This document shows, piece after piece, positions 23,766 through 35,161 of a stretch of DNA of 64,000 nucleotides; the first letter of the stretch is position 1, and each line of letters begins with the position of its first letter. Where the stretch lies: positions 23,112,795-23,176,794 of the forward strand of contig CM057002.1 in NCBI GenBank assembly GCA_029891345.1, read 5' to 3'. The DNA is from Dryococelus australis (Eukaryota > Arthropoda > Insecta > Phasmatodea > Phasmatidae). Made by a program: the position numbers and the translations under genes. A model generated the notes under the pieces. That model was given only the letters and a program-made list of their open reading frames with translations, had not been told where the DNA came from and did no database searches.

Positions 23766-24474
23766 ACACTGTACAAAAAATTTCCTTCATTTTACGGAAA
23801 AGTGGTGGTAAAAATTCATCCAGAGGTGTCCGCAAACTCTCCGTAAAATTACGGACACATTGATTTTCAAAAATGGACTTTCCGTAAAATTCGCGGAACC
23901 TCTCCGTTAATTCTCTAGTTAATTTTCTGTACTTCTGGTTTGGATCATTTTTAATATATAGTTTATCTTGATTTTCATTATGTGGGTGTTCTACTGTTTA
24001 TAAAAAAGTTAAAATATATTATATTTAAGCAAGATTTGAACCCGATTAAAAAATTTGCTACTCCACGACCCTAACCACTTACCTAAAACTCTCACTTGAT
24101 GAAGCTCGTATAACTTCAATTTCTATATTAGTCGCATAAGCTACTTTTTTTTTTTTAGTTTCTATTAAAGTTGGTTTATTTTAAGTGTTGTTAAGAGTTA
24201 GATGCGCCTATTGCTAATTTTTAATGTTTGAAAGAACACTTCTTAGTGACATGGATAAATTTAACTGCCGCAGAATCGATAATTTTCTGGTTACAATGGC
24301 GAAGAGACTCGCCATTGTTCCGAAACCCGAAATTATAGAAAATACGGAGAATTTCCGTATATTGTATTTGCGCACGTAGCTGCGTTTTCCGTCATTACGG
24401 ATTGCTTTTCCGTATATTTACTGTGCATTTTCGTGAAAATTTACGTAAATATACGGAAAATTGTAACAGTGCAG
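23766..24474. mobile_element. Transposon-like unit with CACTGT ends
   Basis: The left end CACTGTACAAAAAATTTCC and right end GAAAATTGTAACAGTG are imperfect inverted repeats, followed inward on both sides by many TACGGAAAA / TTTCCGTA copies. About 0.7 kb, without a transposase frame. No convincing target duplication, so superfamily is left open. Confidence 0.55.
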
Positions 24475-24534
24475 CGTCTACTGGCGGGGCGACCTACGTG
24501 TTAGTGGGTAGGCTGGACCTGTATACAGCGAGGT

Positions 24535-24655
24535 CGGGGCCGCGGTGTTTTAGTGGTCAGACTGCTCCCCCCCCCCTCTGGCGAACCACGCTTCACCTTC
24601 ATCGTTTCTCAAGACCTCGATGTTACGAGCCGCCCAAATCTCTCAACTCAACTCA
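24535..24655 (+). mobile_element. tRNA-derived SINE, main family, internally deleted
   Basis: The head GGCCGCGGTGTTTTAGTGGT matches the tRNA-like start of the family. It is followed almost at once by the family tail CAAGACCTCGATGTTACGAG and CCGCCCAAATCTC, so about 110 bp of the body is missing. The head has a C10 run (24567-24576) where relatives read CTCCCACC. Confidence 0.8.
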
Positions 24656-24849
24656 ACATGACACGTCGCCGCTTGTTGCGCGAACTCCAGCGAACTCAGC
24701 GCCTTCCAACCTACTCGCCAGCATAGGTACAGCCACCAATCAGACACACTGCCCGTTCCCAATCACGGAACGAGTACATCAACATCAAAAGAACCGCCAC
24801 ACCCGTTTCATTTCTGTGCACTTCTCACTCTGTGGTTAGGTCATGTATA

Positions 24850-25039
24850 TAGTCCATTCACGGTTACATCACACTTTTCTGGAGCCCTGCTAAAGTTCTG
24901 CTTCCAGGATATTCCTCCGCCTCGTGCAAACAAAGCTTAACCGAGTCAGAAAAATCACACCAAAGGAACAGCGCATCGCTTTCGTGCGCACTCGGTGTAA
25001 TAACATTTTCCATAAGAACTATTTCTTACTAGGCATTAC
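24850..25039. mobile_element. TTCACGG-group type D, left arm
   Basis: Begins TAGTCCATTCACGGTTAC after TA (24848-24849) and matches the reverse complement of the right arm at 58702-58891 for about 190 bp, through CCTCCGCCTCGTGCAAACAA, GTGCGCACTCGGTGTAAT and ATTTCTTACTAG. A hAT-like element begins where the match stops. The right arm is not found beyond it. Confidence 0.75.
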
Positions 25040-25291
25040 TAGAGGCATGAAAAATTCGCGGATTCATTTCGGGACAAGCTAGAATTCAAAAATGTTCATT
25101 TCACTTTTGTAACTGGCCCACGCGGCATTTGACACTCCATGTTGAATTGTAAACCAGCAATAAACATGCATCAAAATGTAGGCCCAATAATCGCCTTCCG
25201 CTGTGTTAGCAAGCAACCCATCTACATGATTGTACACAAGGCTGTGGAGTCTAGCCTGCACGTCAGTGAACTGAAGGATTCTCCAGGTCTA
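25040..25291 (-). mobile_element. hAT-like MITE inserted at a type D arm
   Basis: Ends TAGAGGCATGAAAAATTCGC and TTCTCCAGGTCTA. In reverse the interior matches the family (AGGCTGTGGAGTCTAGCCTG). Flanks GGCATTAC and AGTGTTGC agree at four positions and differ elsewhere only by transitions, so a decayed 8-bp duplication is possible. Confidence 0.7.
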
Positions 25292-26163
25292 AGTGTTGCG
25301 TGCAGCAACAGGCGAATGCTGCCCTGATTGCGGCAGCGCAGACATATTGCGAAGAAGTGGAGCGAAGCCTTGAGCGCTGCTAAACACACCCCGCCACGTA
25401 GGCCGAGTGCGCCGATTGTATTGTAGCTGGAAACGCGGCGAACGAGGCGTTTGTCGTCGCGACACTGCGCCAACGAGACGTCCAGAGATGAAGGCCTGCC
25501 GTCCGCCGACAATGCGTCTAGTCTTCAGCCTGCGGCATCATGGACAACGTGAAGTCCGACCACAGTAGACTAGTCAGAGTGGCCATTTATATAAAACAAG
25601 TAATTTAATAACGAATCACATTAATATCTAACACAATGTAAACAAGTACTCGTAACGAGAGCTCCTCCGATGTAATTAGGGTAACTAACATATTGTAAAG
25701 AGATGTAATTTTGAGTTCAGCACTGGGTACCCGAACATGTACGTTTAATAAAAAGCATTTGGTCACATTAAAGTCACGCGCTTTTAAAAACGTAACACTA
25801 GGCATTACCATCAAGCCTATTTATTCTTGTTTTAATTCATATTAATTATAAATGAAATATTATAATGTATTGATAAAATAAGTCACAATTTAACCAAAAA
25901 TAAGGTACTTTTATGGGACTAGTATAAAACCCTTGGCATACACGACGTATACGATTGAGCAAGTCGTACATGAGGTGATTATTCAAACTTTCGATTCTAA
26001 AAGTGTGAAGAAACTGCGAAAAGACAAGTACAGAAAAGAAATTGCTAAAGTTTTGGAAAGTGTTCATTGTGGAAAACCACGAAGCTTGAAACTGCAATTT
26101 AAAAAAAAAGGGGGGGGGGGCAGTACTGGCTGCCATGTCGTGTTTTGAAAAGCCGAGGACGCG
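25292..26163. other. Unassigned stretch
   Basis: GC-rich to 25520, then AT-rich. G11 at 26110-26120 follows an A run. No gene or repeat recognised. Confidence 0.4.
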
Positions 26164-26247
26164 AGCGCAACTGGACAGAAGTGGCTGGAGAGCGCGACTG
26201 GACAGAAGTGGCTGGAGAGCGCGACTGGACAGAAGTGGCTGGAGAGC
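26164..26247. repeat. 27-bp tandem repeat, three units
   Basis: Three head-to-tail units with consensus GCGCGACTGGACAGAAGTGG plus CTGGAGA, starting near 26165, 26192 and 26219. Nearly identical, so the array is recent. The unit length is a multiple of three, so frames pass through it; this is not evidence for a protein. Confidence 0.9.
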
Positions 26248-26343
26248 CAGACCTGCGAAAAAGAGGAGGGGTGTTTGCTCTGGGCTGATGGCAGTCCCCC
26301 TTTTCAACGCGCGAGGCCCCTGTGTTTACAAGCACAGCTGGAG

Positions 26344-26347
<4 letters not shown>

Positions 26348-26413
<66 letters not shown>
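26348..26413. repeat. (CT)n microsatellite
   Basis: An uninterrupted CT dinucleotide run of about 33 units. Length and purity suggest ongoing slippage. Confidence 0.97.
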
Positions 26414-26418
<5 letters not shown>

Positions 26419-26813
26419 TCTGCAAGCTGCCCGCCGCCAAACATGAGCTTACGTCAGCGCGTTTAAAAAAACCCACCACGCACACACCAAGCAAAAAAAA
26501 ACATACCTGTGTGAGGTCAGGACTCCCATCTCGGAATTTTTTTTTAAAGCCAGGAGGCGAGCTAACATGCCAGACAGCTGGTAAATGCATCACGATCATT
26601 TGCATTTTCAAGCAAATTTATTAAAATACGCTGACGCGTGACTAAACCGTTCTTAACGTAGCTTTACTTTTACTACCATAAGTTTCATTTTGCACCTGAC
26701 TTAAAATCATCCATAAAGTTAGTTTTATGATATTTGTTTAATATTACGCATAAGTACTATCAAAATATAAAACCGAAGAGTATCAGAAAAAAAAATTCTG
26801 TATATTATAACTA

Positions 26814-28040
26814 TAGGTTTGTACAGGTAAAATGAGAACTTTTGAAAATCCTACTTAAGATCTACTTGCAAGCACTTTGTGTATCCTTCCGCCATACGTA
26901 GAACCAACGTTGCTGTATACCTGATCACTTTATTCATGCGTCAGTAAATGGAAACTATAAAATTATTATAAAAGTAAATATTTTACCAATTTTATAGCCC
27001 ATACATTTATATGCATTAACATGCAAAATAAACCATTGTAGTATTGACAAATGTTTACCGAACATTTTTAATTGAACGTTGAGAGATGGGACTACTTTCC
27101 CTCCATCGTTACCAACTTTACTGGGCGCTTGCCACTATGTGTTGACGTTAAGGCGCATTCCCACCCGTCATTTTGGATTTATCGACTTTTCGCCAAAACT
27201 TCTAGTTCAGAATGTGTATTGAAGTTTCCCGCACGACATATCCTAAACATCATCTGTCACAGCTATCGAACTGTCACAGCTTCGCTACATTTATTAATTT
27301 TCAGCTGATAACTGTCGAAGCGAAACGCGAGGTTATTTCTTGCGAACGATTACAAAGGCGACAATATCAACAGTAATCAAGAGATACTGACCTCAGACAA
27401 TGCACTAGGCAATGCTTTGTGCTCAGTCGTTCTAAAAGACATGATACAAAACTGTACTTCCAGAGTATGGCAAAAATTCCATAAATCCAAGATGGTGGGT
27501 GGGAATTTGTCTGAACACTTTGAGGTCGGCACACTTTTACGAGCTTTAAAGTCAAGCTAGGCGTCAGTCACCTATATCCATACATCTGCAAGGACACCGT
27601 GTTCTATTGGTCCCTATTGTCACTTAACACCATTCCTGGACAAAACGACACCAGTCTTTCGGTATTGGTGGCTGCCAACCTGCCAACCAATGGTGTGCGG
27701 AGTTTACAGTTTTCCAAACAAAAGTTATTTCGTGTGTAACATACTGTACAGCCCATCTTGTCGATTTCCGTAACTGTGCAAAAATTTGTCGTTCATTTAC
27801 GAAGTTCGTTGTTGATGTTGTATTATTAGTTAGTATTTAAAATCCTTATGAAATAGGGAATTGATGTGAGTATACCCGGACCAGTTTTGTTTTTTTTACG
27901 TGGAACGAAATATTCAGACAAGTTTTGCCCGAACTACACTCGAATATAGTCCTCAGAGTGTTAAAAATACACGCAGTTAGGGACAGAGGCAATTTTCAAG
28001 GGTTGATTTCAAAAGTGCTAACTTTACCGTGAACAGTTTT
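26814..28040 (+). mobile_element. TTCACGG-group type A split by about 0.8 kb of foreign DNA
   Basis: The left part (26814-27151) runs from TAGGTTTGTACAGGTAAAAT to the type A block ACTGGGCGC...GACGTTAA. The right part (about 27958-28040) resumes with GTTAAAAATACACGCAGTTA and ends CTTTACCGTGAACAGTTTT. TA flanks both ends (26812-26813, 28041-28042). The inserted DNA is described separately. Confidence 0.82.
27152..27957. mobile_element. Insertion with GTTAA at both junctions and inner foldback
   Basis: Foreign DNA of about 806 bp inside a type A element. GTTAA occurs at both junctions where uninterrupted relatives have it once, compatible with a TTAA-type duplication. Inside, 27152-27190 (CATTCCCACCC, TTTTGGATTTAT) is inverted at about 27473-27512 (ATAAATCCAAGATGG, GGGTGGGAAT), so the left half may itself be a foldback element. 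No transposase frame. Confidence 0.5.
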
Positions 28041-28242
28041 TAGAAGAGGACACGTGTTACTTCAGTATTTTTAAAAGTTTTCCGAAATAGCCCTACACCA
28101 ACCATTTTCATGTCCTTGTTAGCACTATTTCCTTAATTACCAGTAAATTTTATATAACATTACGATCGGTAGCTTCGCAATTAAACACGGCTAGGCTTTC
28201 TTGTATGTACCCTGGCGTAAATTGCACGGTCAAAAGGACTTA

Positions 28243-28480
28243 TAGGCTGTTCACGATTAAGTGAGCACTTTTTAAGGTCCTCGCAACTGGCATTAACAGC
28301 TAATAAATACATATCAATGCAGCCTCGGGAATTAAATTTTGATGGTGGTGAAATATATACACTGTGTTTATAGGTCACATTGCAACGTTTATATTAAAAA
28401 GCAGCAGGAAGATGGAAATTGGATGAAAGAAAAAATTATAAGGGCTTTAAAAAAAACACCACTTTACCGTGAACAGTCTA
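28243..28480 (+). mobile_element. TTCACGG-group MITE, type C
   Basis: Ends TAGGCTGTTCACGATTAAGT and CACTTTACCGTGAACAGTCTA, with TA at 28241-28242 and 28481-28482. Type C interior: AAATTTTGATGGTGGTGAAA and TTTATATTAAAAAGCAGC. About 238 bp, no frame. Confidence 0.87.
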
Positions 28481-28482
28481 TA

Positions 28483-29437
28483 ACAGCTAACGTTATAAAT
28501 TTTCCTACCAAGAAAATAAAGTGAACTACCAATCACAGATCCAGTCATGAAGGTGGTATGGTATCGTACATATCCTCGTTCGTACTTGTGAAACACTCCA
28601 CGCGATGGTGCGTATTTGAACCTTGGTAGCAGTAGTACACGAGAAACACGATTACTTTCCTCATCTCTATTTTCACCACTAACTTTCGTCGTGTGCGACA
28701 CAAAATGCGGCCGCGGACTGGAGTTTGTTTGTCTTCAAGTTTCTGTCGCGGGACGGACTGGTCGAATTAACTCAACCCAGACAACAAATTATTCACCTTA
28801 CTACGACACTGTGGTAGCAAGACGCCTTGTCAGAGCGATCACAGCATTTGCTGCACAAGGGGAAAAAAAATTTTCATCGCAAACGCTACTCTTAAAGAAA
28901 ATGGCGCCCAGAATGAAAAATAAACTGTCACACTGGAACTATAACGTTTCTTTTCCAGTGGTCAGGCCTATAGAGCATCAGTACGCACTGTAAAAAAAAT
29001 TTTCTGGTAAACTTCATAAACTGTAATGGAAGCTTTTAACCTATACAGCGTATGGTAATAGTACTACTTATCAGGCTGAAAATATGGGCATGTCTAGTAT
29101 CGCTACTATACAAAGTTGGGGAATTTCCTACGCATTTGACTCCCGAGCAACTGAGGAATGTTACCATGCATGAGGAAATATTTTACTGTTCGCGCTTTGT
29201 CACTGTACGTATACACTGTAAAGGTAATTTAGACATAATTTCTTAGAGTATGGCATGAAACGTGATCTCAATTACCTAGTTGACATCTGATGTTGTATGT
29301 TATAATTATCTGAACATTCGGTTACTATGATTACGATTCTGTTAAATTTAAATTATTATTGAAAAACCATTCATTGCCACGCTGCTAAATAAGAACCCAG
29401 GACAGAAGACTAAACGCGGTCTAAAACGAAAGTACTC
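28483..29437. other. Unassigned stretch
   Basis: A 125-codon plus frame (28616-28993) has no recognised domain. CACTGTAAAAAAAATTTTC near 28986 resembles the ends of the 23766 unit, but no partner end was found. Confidence 0.4.
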
Positions 29438-29446
29438 AGTTAAATG

Positions 29447-29783
29447 TACGTTAAGGGTGTCGGACACCAAAAATAAATTATATATATATATTTATTTTTA
29501 TTTATATAGCTTGTTATTTGGTGATTACATATATGACACGCGGTAGCCCATGGAATTAGTTTAGTTTGTAAGTTTTTAATCTCTTCAACTTAATTAGTAT
29601 AGCATTTGTTACTACATCTGCAACAAAACACACGAATATTGTTTTTGACATCAAATTATTCAAACATTATAAAGTGCAAATTTTTATTATTCGAGGTAAA
29701 TGGCATTACATATAATGCGGACGAGTTGAACGATTTTCGGTACAAATATAAATTTATTAATTTTTTGGGGTCCGACACTCGTA
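29447..29783. mobile_element. 337-bp MITE with 9-bp target duplication
   Basis: Ends TACGTTAAGGGTGTCGGACA and TGGGGTCCGACACTCGTA are inverted repeats around an AT-rich core with a (TA)n run. AGTTAAATG occurs directly before (29438-29446) and after (29784-29792), a perfect 9-bp duplication. Nine bases is usual for Mutator-like elements; an 8-bp reading (hAT) is possible because the extra A could be chance. Intact ends suggest a fairly young copy. Confidence 0.82.
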
Positions 29784-29792
29784 AGTTAAATG

Positions 29793-30094
29793 ATGCTCAA
29801 TTAATTTTTTATCAAGGCAAGTAAGGTAAGAACGACGGTCGTATATCCGCCCACGCAACAAAACTGTATCTAAGGGGTTAGTTAATGTAAAGGAGTTGGA
29901 ACAGAGGCGGATTCGCAGGTTCACAAGTCACGTCGAACGGACAGAGCAGATAGCGCCACACAGCCAATCGGAAGACTTCTTGCTGATTGAACGTTATCCG
30001 CGCAGGCAACGCCGATATTACCCAACATTCGGCGCGTGGTGTGTTCAAGTCTAGCAAAATGGCAGCCATCGAAGATCATGTTTTTAGTCTAAGG
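29793..30094. other. Unassigned short stretch
   Basis: About 300 bp between two MITEs; nothing recognised. Confidence 0.4.
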
Positions 30095-30103
30095 CTAATA
30101 AAT

Positions 30104-30397
30104 TAGAGACCTGCAAAATTCGCGTTATTTTTTTTTTGCGTCGGGCTAAAATTCACAATACTGCATATACTCGAGGTGGTGTCGTTTCTCCATTGACTGC
30201 TGCTATGGCGTTAAGTCGGCTACTTTCTAAGTGAACTTCGCGTGATTGGGGCACAGGCTTGTGGAGCATTCATTTATTGGCGCAGTTACCAGGGGCGTGT
30301 CAAATAAACATTGGTCCAATGACGAACGTATTGCAAAGGAAAAGTGTTTCAAATTTAACATATCCTCAAATAATAACGCGAATTTTGCTGGTCTCTA
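30104..30397 (+). mobile_element. hAT-like MITE with target duplication
   Basis: Ends TAGAGACCTGCAAAATTCGC and GCGAATTTTGCTGGTCTCTA are near-perfect inverted repeats. CTAATAAA precedes (30095-30102, with one extra T before the end) and follows (30398-30405). The interior matches 35699 and 771. About 294 bp, no frame; the best-preserved termini of this group. Confidence 0.87.
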
Positions 30398-30405
30398 CTA
30401 ATAAA

Positions 30406-32198
30406 TCACGAGAAGGAAATAAGGAAATACGATCTCTGTGACATGAATCAGAATGGAACATACAAAAATACAGGAGATGCAAAAAAAAAATGTTATTAGG
30501 GAGTCTCTCAACATGGCTGATTTTATAAGATCGAAAAACTCATTTGGCAACTGATGGGCAAACCAAAATAAAAATTAACTTGGAATTATGAGTACTTGGA
30601 TATCGCATCCAGCCGGAATCCCGAATGAGCAAAGCACGTTTGGTCGCCATTGAGGCGTTTCTTGTAATGTTTCTCTACGACTTTACTCTGAACTCCGATT
30701 TCAAGCATGGGTTGACGTGACGAGGTTCGTAGAGTGCGCGTGCCTGCCGTATTTCATAAAAATGACACAATCTTCCCGCCTCGGATGGAAGCGATTTCCT
30801 GCAGACGTGCTGAGCTGGGAGAGGTTGCAAGAAGATCGATTGGACGCGATATAGGGCGATCACTTGACCCCGGGCGCCATAAAACACGCCAAGAACTCCA
30901 GAGCGGCACGACTGTTTCTAGGGTTTGCCTAAACCACGACGAGCCAGGGGTAGTTTTCTCTGCGCCGCAGCACGAGGAACTAGACTTCCCATCTTGGCTT
31001 TGCGATAATGAGAGGATGAAAGGATGCGGGTAAAGAGCAAGAAGACTTTCCAGTGCCACAAGCTCCATGCTGTGGCCAGGAGTAATGTAAGACGTGACTA
31101 TGTCAGGACGCATACTGATCTGGTTTCCGAAACGGCAGTAATTTTACGAGTGACTCCGGCAGGGCAGAAGCACGAGCATACTGACATACGACAGCCATAA
31201 GATTCTACAACCGTTTGACCTAGAGCTACATGGCGTAAAGAACGTACCAGAAAAAAAAAACAAGTTCTTCAATAAACCTATAAAAAAATACAATAAAAAT
31301 CCAAACAAAAATCATGTAAAAAAATTATAAAATATGAAACATAAGAAAAACTAACGTTTTCACGATATGGGATTAAAAGTTGCAGTAAAATTCCGGTTCT
31401 TTCAAAATACGCAATACAATACACATGTATTCACACCGGGGTGTTTGTAGAAATAAACAGTTTCCGATGATTATTTCTCTACGCGGTAAGTTAGATACCC
31501 AATAGTTTTTTCTTACTACTACTAATAGACGTACGTTATCAGCTTGCAGAGATAGAAAAATGTCGCAGATTTCCAAGTTAGCTAACAAACCTTCAGTAGG
31601 TTGTTGTCATCTCCTAGCAGTTCCACGGATGCATCATTCCGCTATTGAAGCCGCAGCACAGCTCGGGCGGAGAACTTCTTTCTCAAGTCGCCCACAGGCG
31701 CGAGACTAAAGATCGTTTTGGCAGGCGAAACACATTTTATAAGGAGGTGTTATAAGTTGTTTACCACAAGAATACATTTTTTTTTATATCTGGCTTACTT
31801 CCGGTCGACCAAGTAGAACTGGAACTGCAGAGTGTTTATCGAAAAGGATGAATTAGGGGGGGGGGGGGGAGAGGGAAATCCTCTTTAAGCGAGGATGTTG
31901 ACAAACTCTTGCGCAGTGCCGTAAAACTTTATTATCTCCATTTTATCGTGGTGAAACAACGTGGTTGCCGCATAAAAAATTCCCGGGTACTTCATCCCTT
32001 TTTTCCCTTCTTCGCGAAAGAGAAAGCTTTATGAGCAGATGTCCATAAACCCGATACCGCAAATTTTTTTTTATAGTGTGCGAAAAACCTACCTAACAAA
32101 CCGCTTTACACTAACCCTGAGCTAGTCGGCCGTTTTGGAAGAGGTGAAAGTACCGAGTATATAAATGACTTCGTAAGCAGTTTTCCTAGCTCTAACCT
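30406..32198. other. Unassigned AT-rich stretch
   Basis: No gene recognised. Overlapping frames of 99 and 119 codons at 30734-31113 have no domain. G14 at 31856-31869. Confidence 0.4.
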
Positions 32199-32207
32199 TG
32201 TACGGGA

Positions 32208-32455
32208 GTGAGTGGAGAGATTTGGGCGGCTCTTACAAGATCCTGAGAGCCGATGAGGGTGTGAAGCGGAGTATGGAGCAGCGTCGGATTGAAGGAACGG
32301 GAGAAACGGGATACCCCCGATAAAACCTGACGACCAGCATATATATATATATATTCCCACATGCGAAAATCCGGGAGTGGCCCCGCCTGTAATCGAACCC
32401 GGTTCACCTAAGTGGGAAGTGAGTTGTCTAACCACTGCACCACCGCGGCCCTCCA
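32208..32455 (-). mobile_element. tRNA-derived SINE, main family
   Basis: Minus strand: head with box A-like GTGGTGCAGTGGTTAGACAA and box B-like GGTTCGATTACAG, then TTTTCGCATGTGGG, interrupted by a short (TA)n run at about 32340-32353, and the tail with GGCTCTCAGGATC. Flanks TGTACGGGA (32199-32207) and TGCACGGGA (32456-32464) are a 9-bp duplication with one difference. Confidence 0.9.
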
Positions 32456-32520
32456 TGCACGGGATATGTTTAAATTGGGGGAGGAGTTGGGAGATAAGCA
32501 ATGAAATTGAATACCTGCTA

Positions 32521-32584
32521 TTTGTACATAAGACTGTAAAGTCTAGCGTGCACTCATTGAACTCGAGAATTTCTCATGCCTCTA
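32521..32584 (-). mobile_element. hAT-like MITE end fragment
   Basis: Reverse complement of the left about 64 bp of the family as in 10845: AGACTGTAAAGTCTAGCGTG, then ATTGAACTCGAGAATTTCTC and the end GCCTCTA. The rest of the element is absent. Confidence 0.65.
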
Positions 32585-33099
32585 CCAATAAGTGTATAGC
32601 AGTTTCTGTGAGAAACTATGAAACGGGGAACTTTTTCTTCCAGGATTTCACCCCATAAGTTTTTCTTCTCATCGCGTTGGGGTAGTATGTTTAAATATCA
32701 CGGTTGCCATCCTATTTACCTACAGCACTTTTAGCTCAGGACATTAATTTGAAAAAAAAAAAAAAAAAATGTAAACCAACGCTAGCAGCTTGGGCCGATA
32801 TACAAACAGAAGAGACGCGTGATGACGTAAGCGCTGCGCCTAACGTTTTCATCGCTGCGCGTGCTGTAAACAGAAAGGATACTAAACATGCGTCGATACG
32901 TTTGAGCTCGTCCGGGATGTGACGTTTCGACGGCCATTAACAGTTGCCATCTTCAGGGACACGATGTCTGATCAACTGTGCGTGGTGTCACATTCTGGGG
33001 TAGGTTAGATGCAGTACCTTATCAGACACGACCTCATCTCCATGCCTGACCTTGTGATTACCCCAGTGGGCCCACCTAGTGTTTGATGTGTTCCTCGGA

Positions 33100-33365
33100 C
33101 TGTGGTTTTCCAAGTGATATTAAACTGTCGTCTTACCATGCAGCCCAGTACAGGAAGAAGTATTATTGTTTTCCACATAAATCAAAGTACTGTGGTTTTC
33201 CAAGTGATATTAAACTGTTGTTCTTACCATGCAGCCCAGTACAGGAAGAAGTATTATTGTTTTCCACATAAATCAAAGTACTGTGGTTTTCCAAGTGATA
33301 TTAAACTGTTGTCTTATCATGCAGCCCAGTACAGGAAGAAGTATTATTGTTTTCCAAATAAATAA
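33100..33365. repeat. 90-bp tandem repeat, three units
   Basis: Three units starting at about 33101, 33191 and 33282 (spacing 90 and 91 bp), each with TGTGGTTTTCCAAGTGATAT, CATGCAGCCCAGTACAGGAA and GAAGTATTATTGTTTTCCA. Nearly identical, differing by a few bases, so the amplification is recent. Frames run through it because 90 is a multiple of three. Confidence 0.95.
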
Positions 33366-34930
33366 ATAATTTTATTTACAAGATATATCCGATGTGTTAC
33401 GAAATTTATTGCCTCTGAATTTATACTATAATTTAAAAACGTACACTTCACACAGTGCCTATTCATAGAAACAGATTTTACAAAAACCAATCATCCCCAT
33501 AACATTTAGTATCCAATCACAGTCAGATATTTTTAAGTATCACTGGGTCAGAAATTGCTGATGTTGGTGTACACGATTGTAATTGGCTGAACCCTTCTAG
33601 CATTAACAAACTGAAGGACTGTCGTTCGCATTTATTTATCGAATTGTAACTTTGTTGCACGGTCAACAACGAGAACTGGGTGCACCTGGCTTGGCTGGCT
33701 ATGATTTCTATGCTATCTCCACCCCTCCCCCCCCCCCGCAAATTTTAATTCCTATGCAGAATAACTTACAAACTAAGTTACCCTTTTCACTTAAGTAGTT
33801 TACATTTCGAGTGTTGCTAGCGTGATGTTACGCTACGTTGTAGAAAACCTTATGAAAACTGCTGGCGATGTAAAAAATTTCTCAGCCAGTGTCATCGAAC
33901 GATGCGTATGCAGGTAATGTTGAGGCAATTTCCAGACAACTCCGTCAAATTCAGGTGACGTAATATTGCGTCAAAGTGTTAATCTTGCCCCCCCCCCACC
34001 CCAACCCTTTTTTTTTTCTCATTCTCCAGCTCGATGTCTGCCGTATCAGCCCGACAAGCCGAAGTACGGAAAGGAACAGAGGCAATCAAACCGCAGCAGG
34101 CAACACGCCACACGTCCTCGGAGACAGCTGGACCGCAGCATCCCAAGAGATGGAGATGTGACCGAGCAGTCGAGAAGCAAAGTAAGCAAAGTAAAGGGAA
34201 GGGGCTGGGGTGTTGGAGGGGAGAGAACACAGGGAGAGCTGTCGGCGTCGAGTGGCTTGCTGCGGGTTATATGAGGGGGGGGGAGGGAGACCCGGGATTG
34301 TTAGCACGCCACTGGCGCGGGGCTGAAAGATCACACACGCAGTGTCGCCAACGCCGACACACAGAATTTCACTAGATCACAAGTGAAAATACACCGGAAC
34401 ATACTAAAATCATACTTCGAATAACGACGTCAATATTCATTATTTCCAACATAATTTTGAAATATTTCTAAACTAGTTTTTTTAAACATGTTTTAATTAT
34501 CATACATGCACATCTCATTTCCGCAATTTGTCTGCGGTTTCCTCACAATTACTTTATTTTTTTTTATTATTGTTTAACTACAAACTATTTTAATTATTAC
34601 TAATAAATGTAAACAGACTAAAAGTAAAGTGTACTAATTAGATGTATTTAAAAATGATTATTTTTCATCCAGTTTAGCAGCATCTTCAACTTGAGCACTT
34701 GAAGAAAATACTTTTTTGGGGTATTTCGAAGTTACGTCGTTAATTCATGCCTGACAATTAGACAGCTCTGCCACAATCACACTTTAATTTAAAGGTTCTG
34801 TCATATACGCGTTTTAATTTAAAGGTTTTAAAACATCAGCAATTTATATTTGTCGTTCTATAAATCTAACCACTACAGTCCACCAACAGTACAAATAAAA
34901 CTAGATTATTAACTTGCCACTAGATAAAAA
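33366..34930. other. Unassigned stretch
   Basis: C11 at 33727-33737 and a GC-rich patch at 33985-34370 with overlapping frames up to 113 codons, no domain. AT-rich after 34380. No gene called. Confidence 0.4.
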
Positions 34931-34940
34931 TTTACTGATT

Positions 34941-35155
34941 AGGGAGCCACGGTGGCTGAGCGGTTAGTCTGCTCTCCTCCCACCAAGGCGAACCGGGTTC
35001 CCAAGGGGGAATCGTGCCGGACGATGCTGCTGGTCGGCGGGTTTTCTTTGTGGTCTCCCCCACCCCCTTCCTAACATTCTGGAGCTGCTCCATACTGATA
35101 TCAATCCACCCTCATCGGCTGTTAAGAGCCGCCCAAATTTCTTCACCCATTCAAC
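34941..35155 (+). mobile_element. tRNA-derived SINE, main family
   Basis: Head AGCCACGGTGGCTGAGCGGT with a well-kept box A. Box B is degraded (GGTTCCCAAGGGG). The body has GAATCGTGCCGGACGATGCT and the tail CATCGGCTGTTAAGAGCCGC, in which the loop of the usual hairpin has been deleted. TTTACT on both sides (34931-34936, 35156-35161) is a weak, short duplication. Confidence 0.88.
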
Positions 35156-35161
35156 TTTACT

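Noticed and set aside
26099-26624. Frames of 100-170 codons with (SL)n or (RE)n translations
   Set aside because: They are translations of the (CT)n microsatellite and the 27-bp tandem array.
33083-33365. Repeat protein with a YHAAQYRKKYYCFP unit
   Set aside because: A consequence of a 90-bp DNA repeat whose length is a multiple of three; nothing else supports coding.
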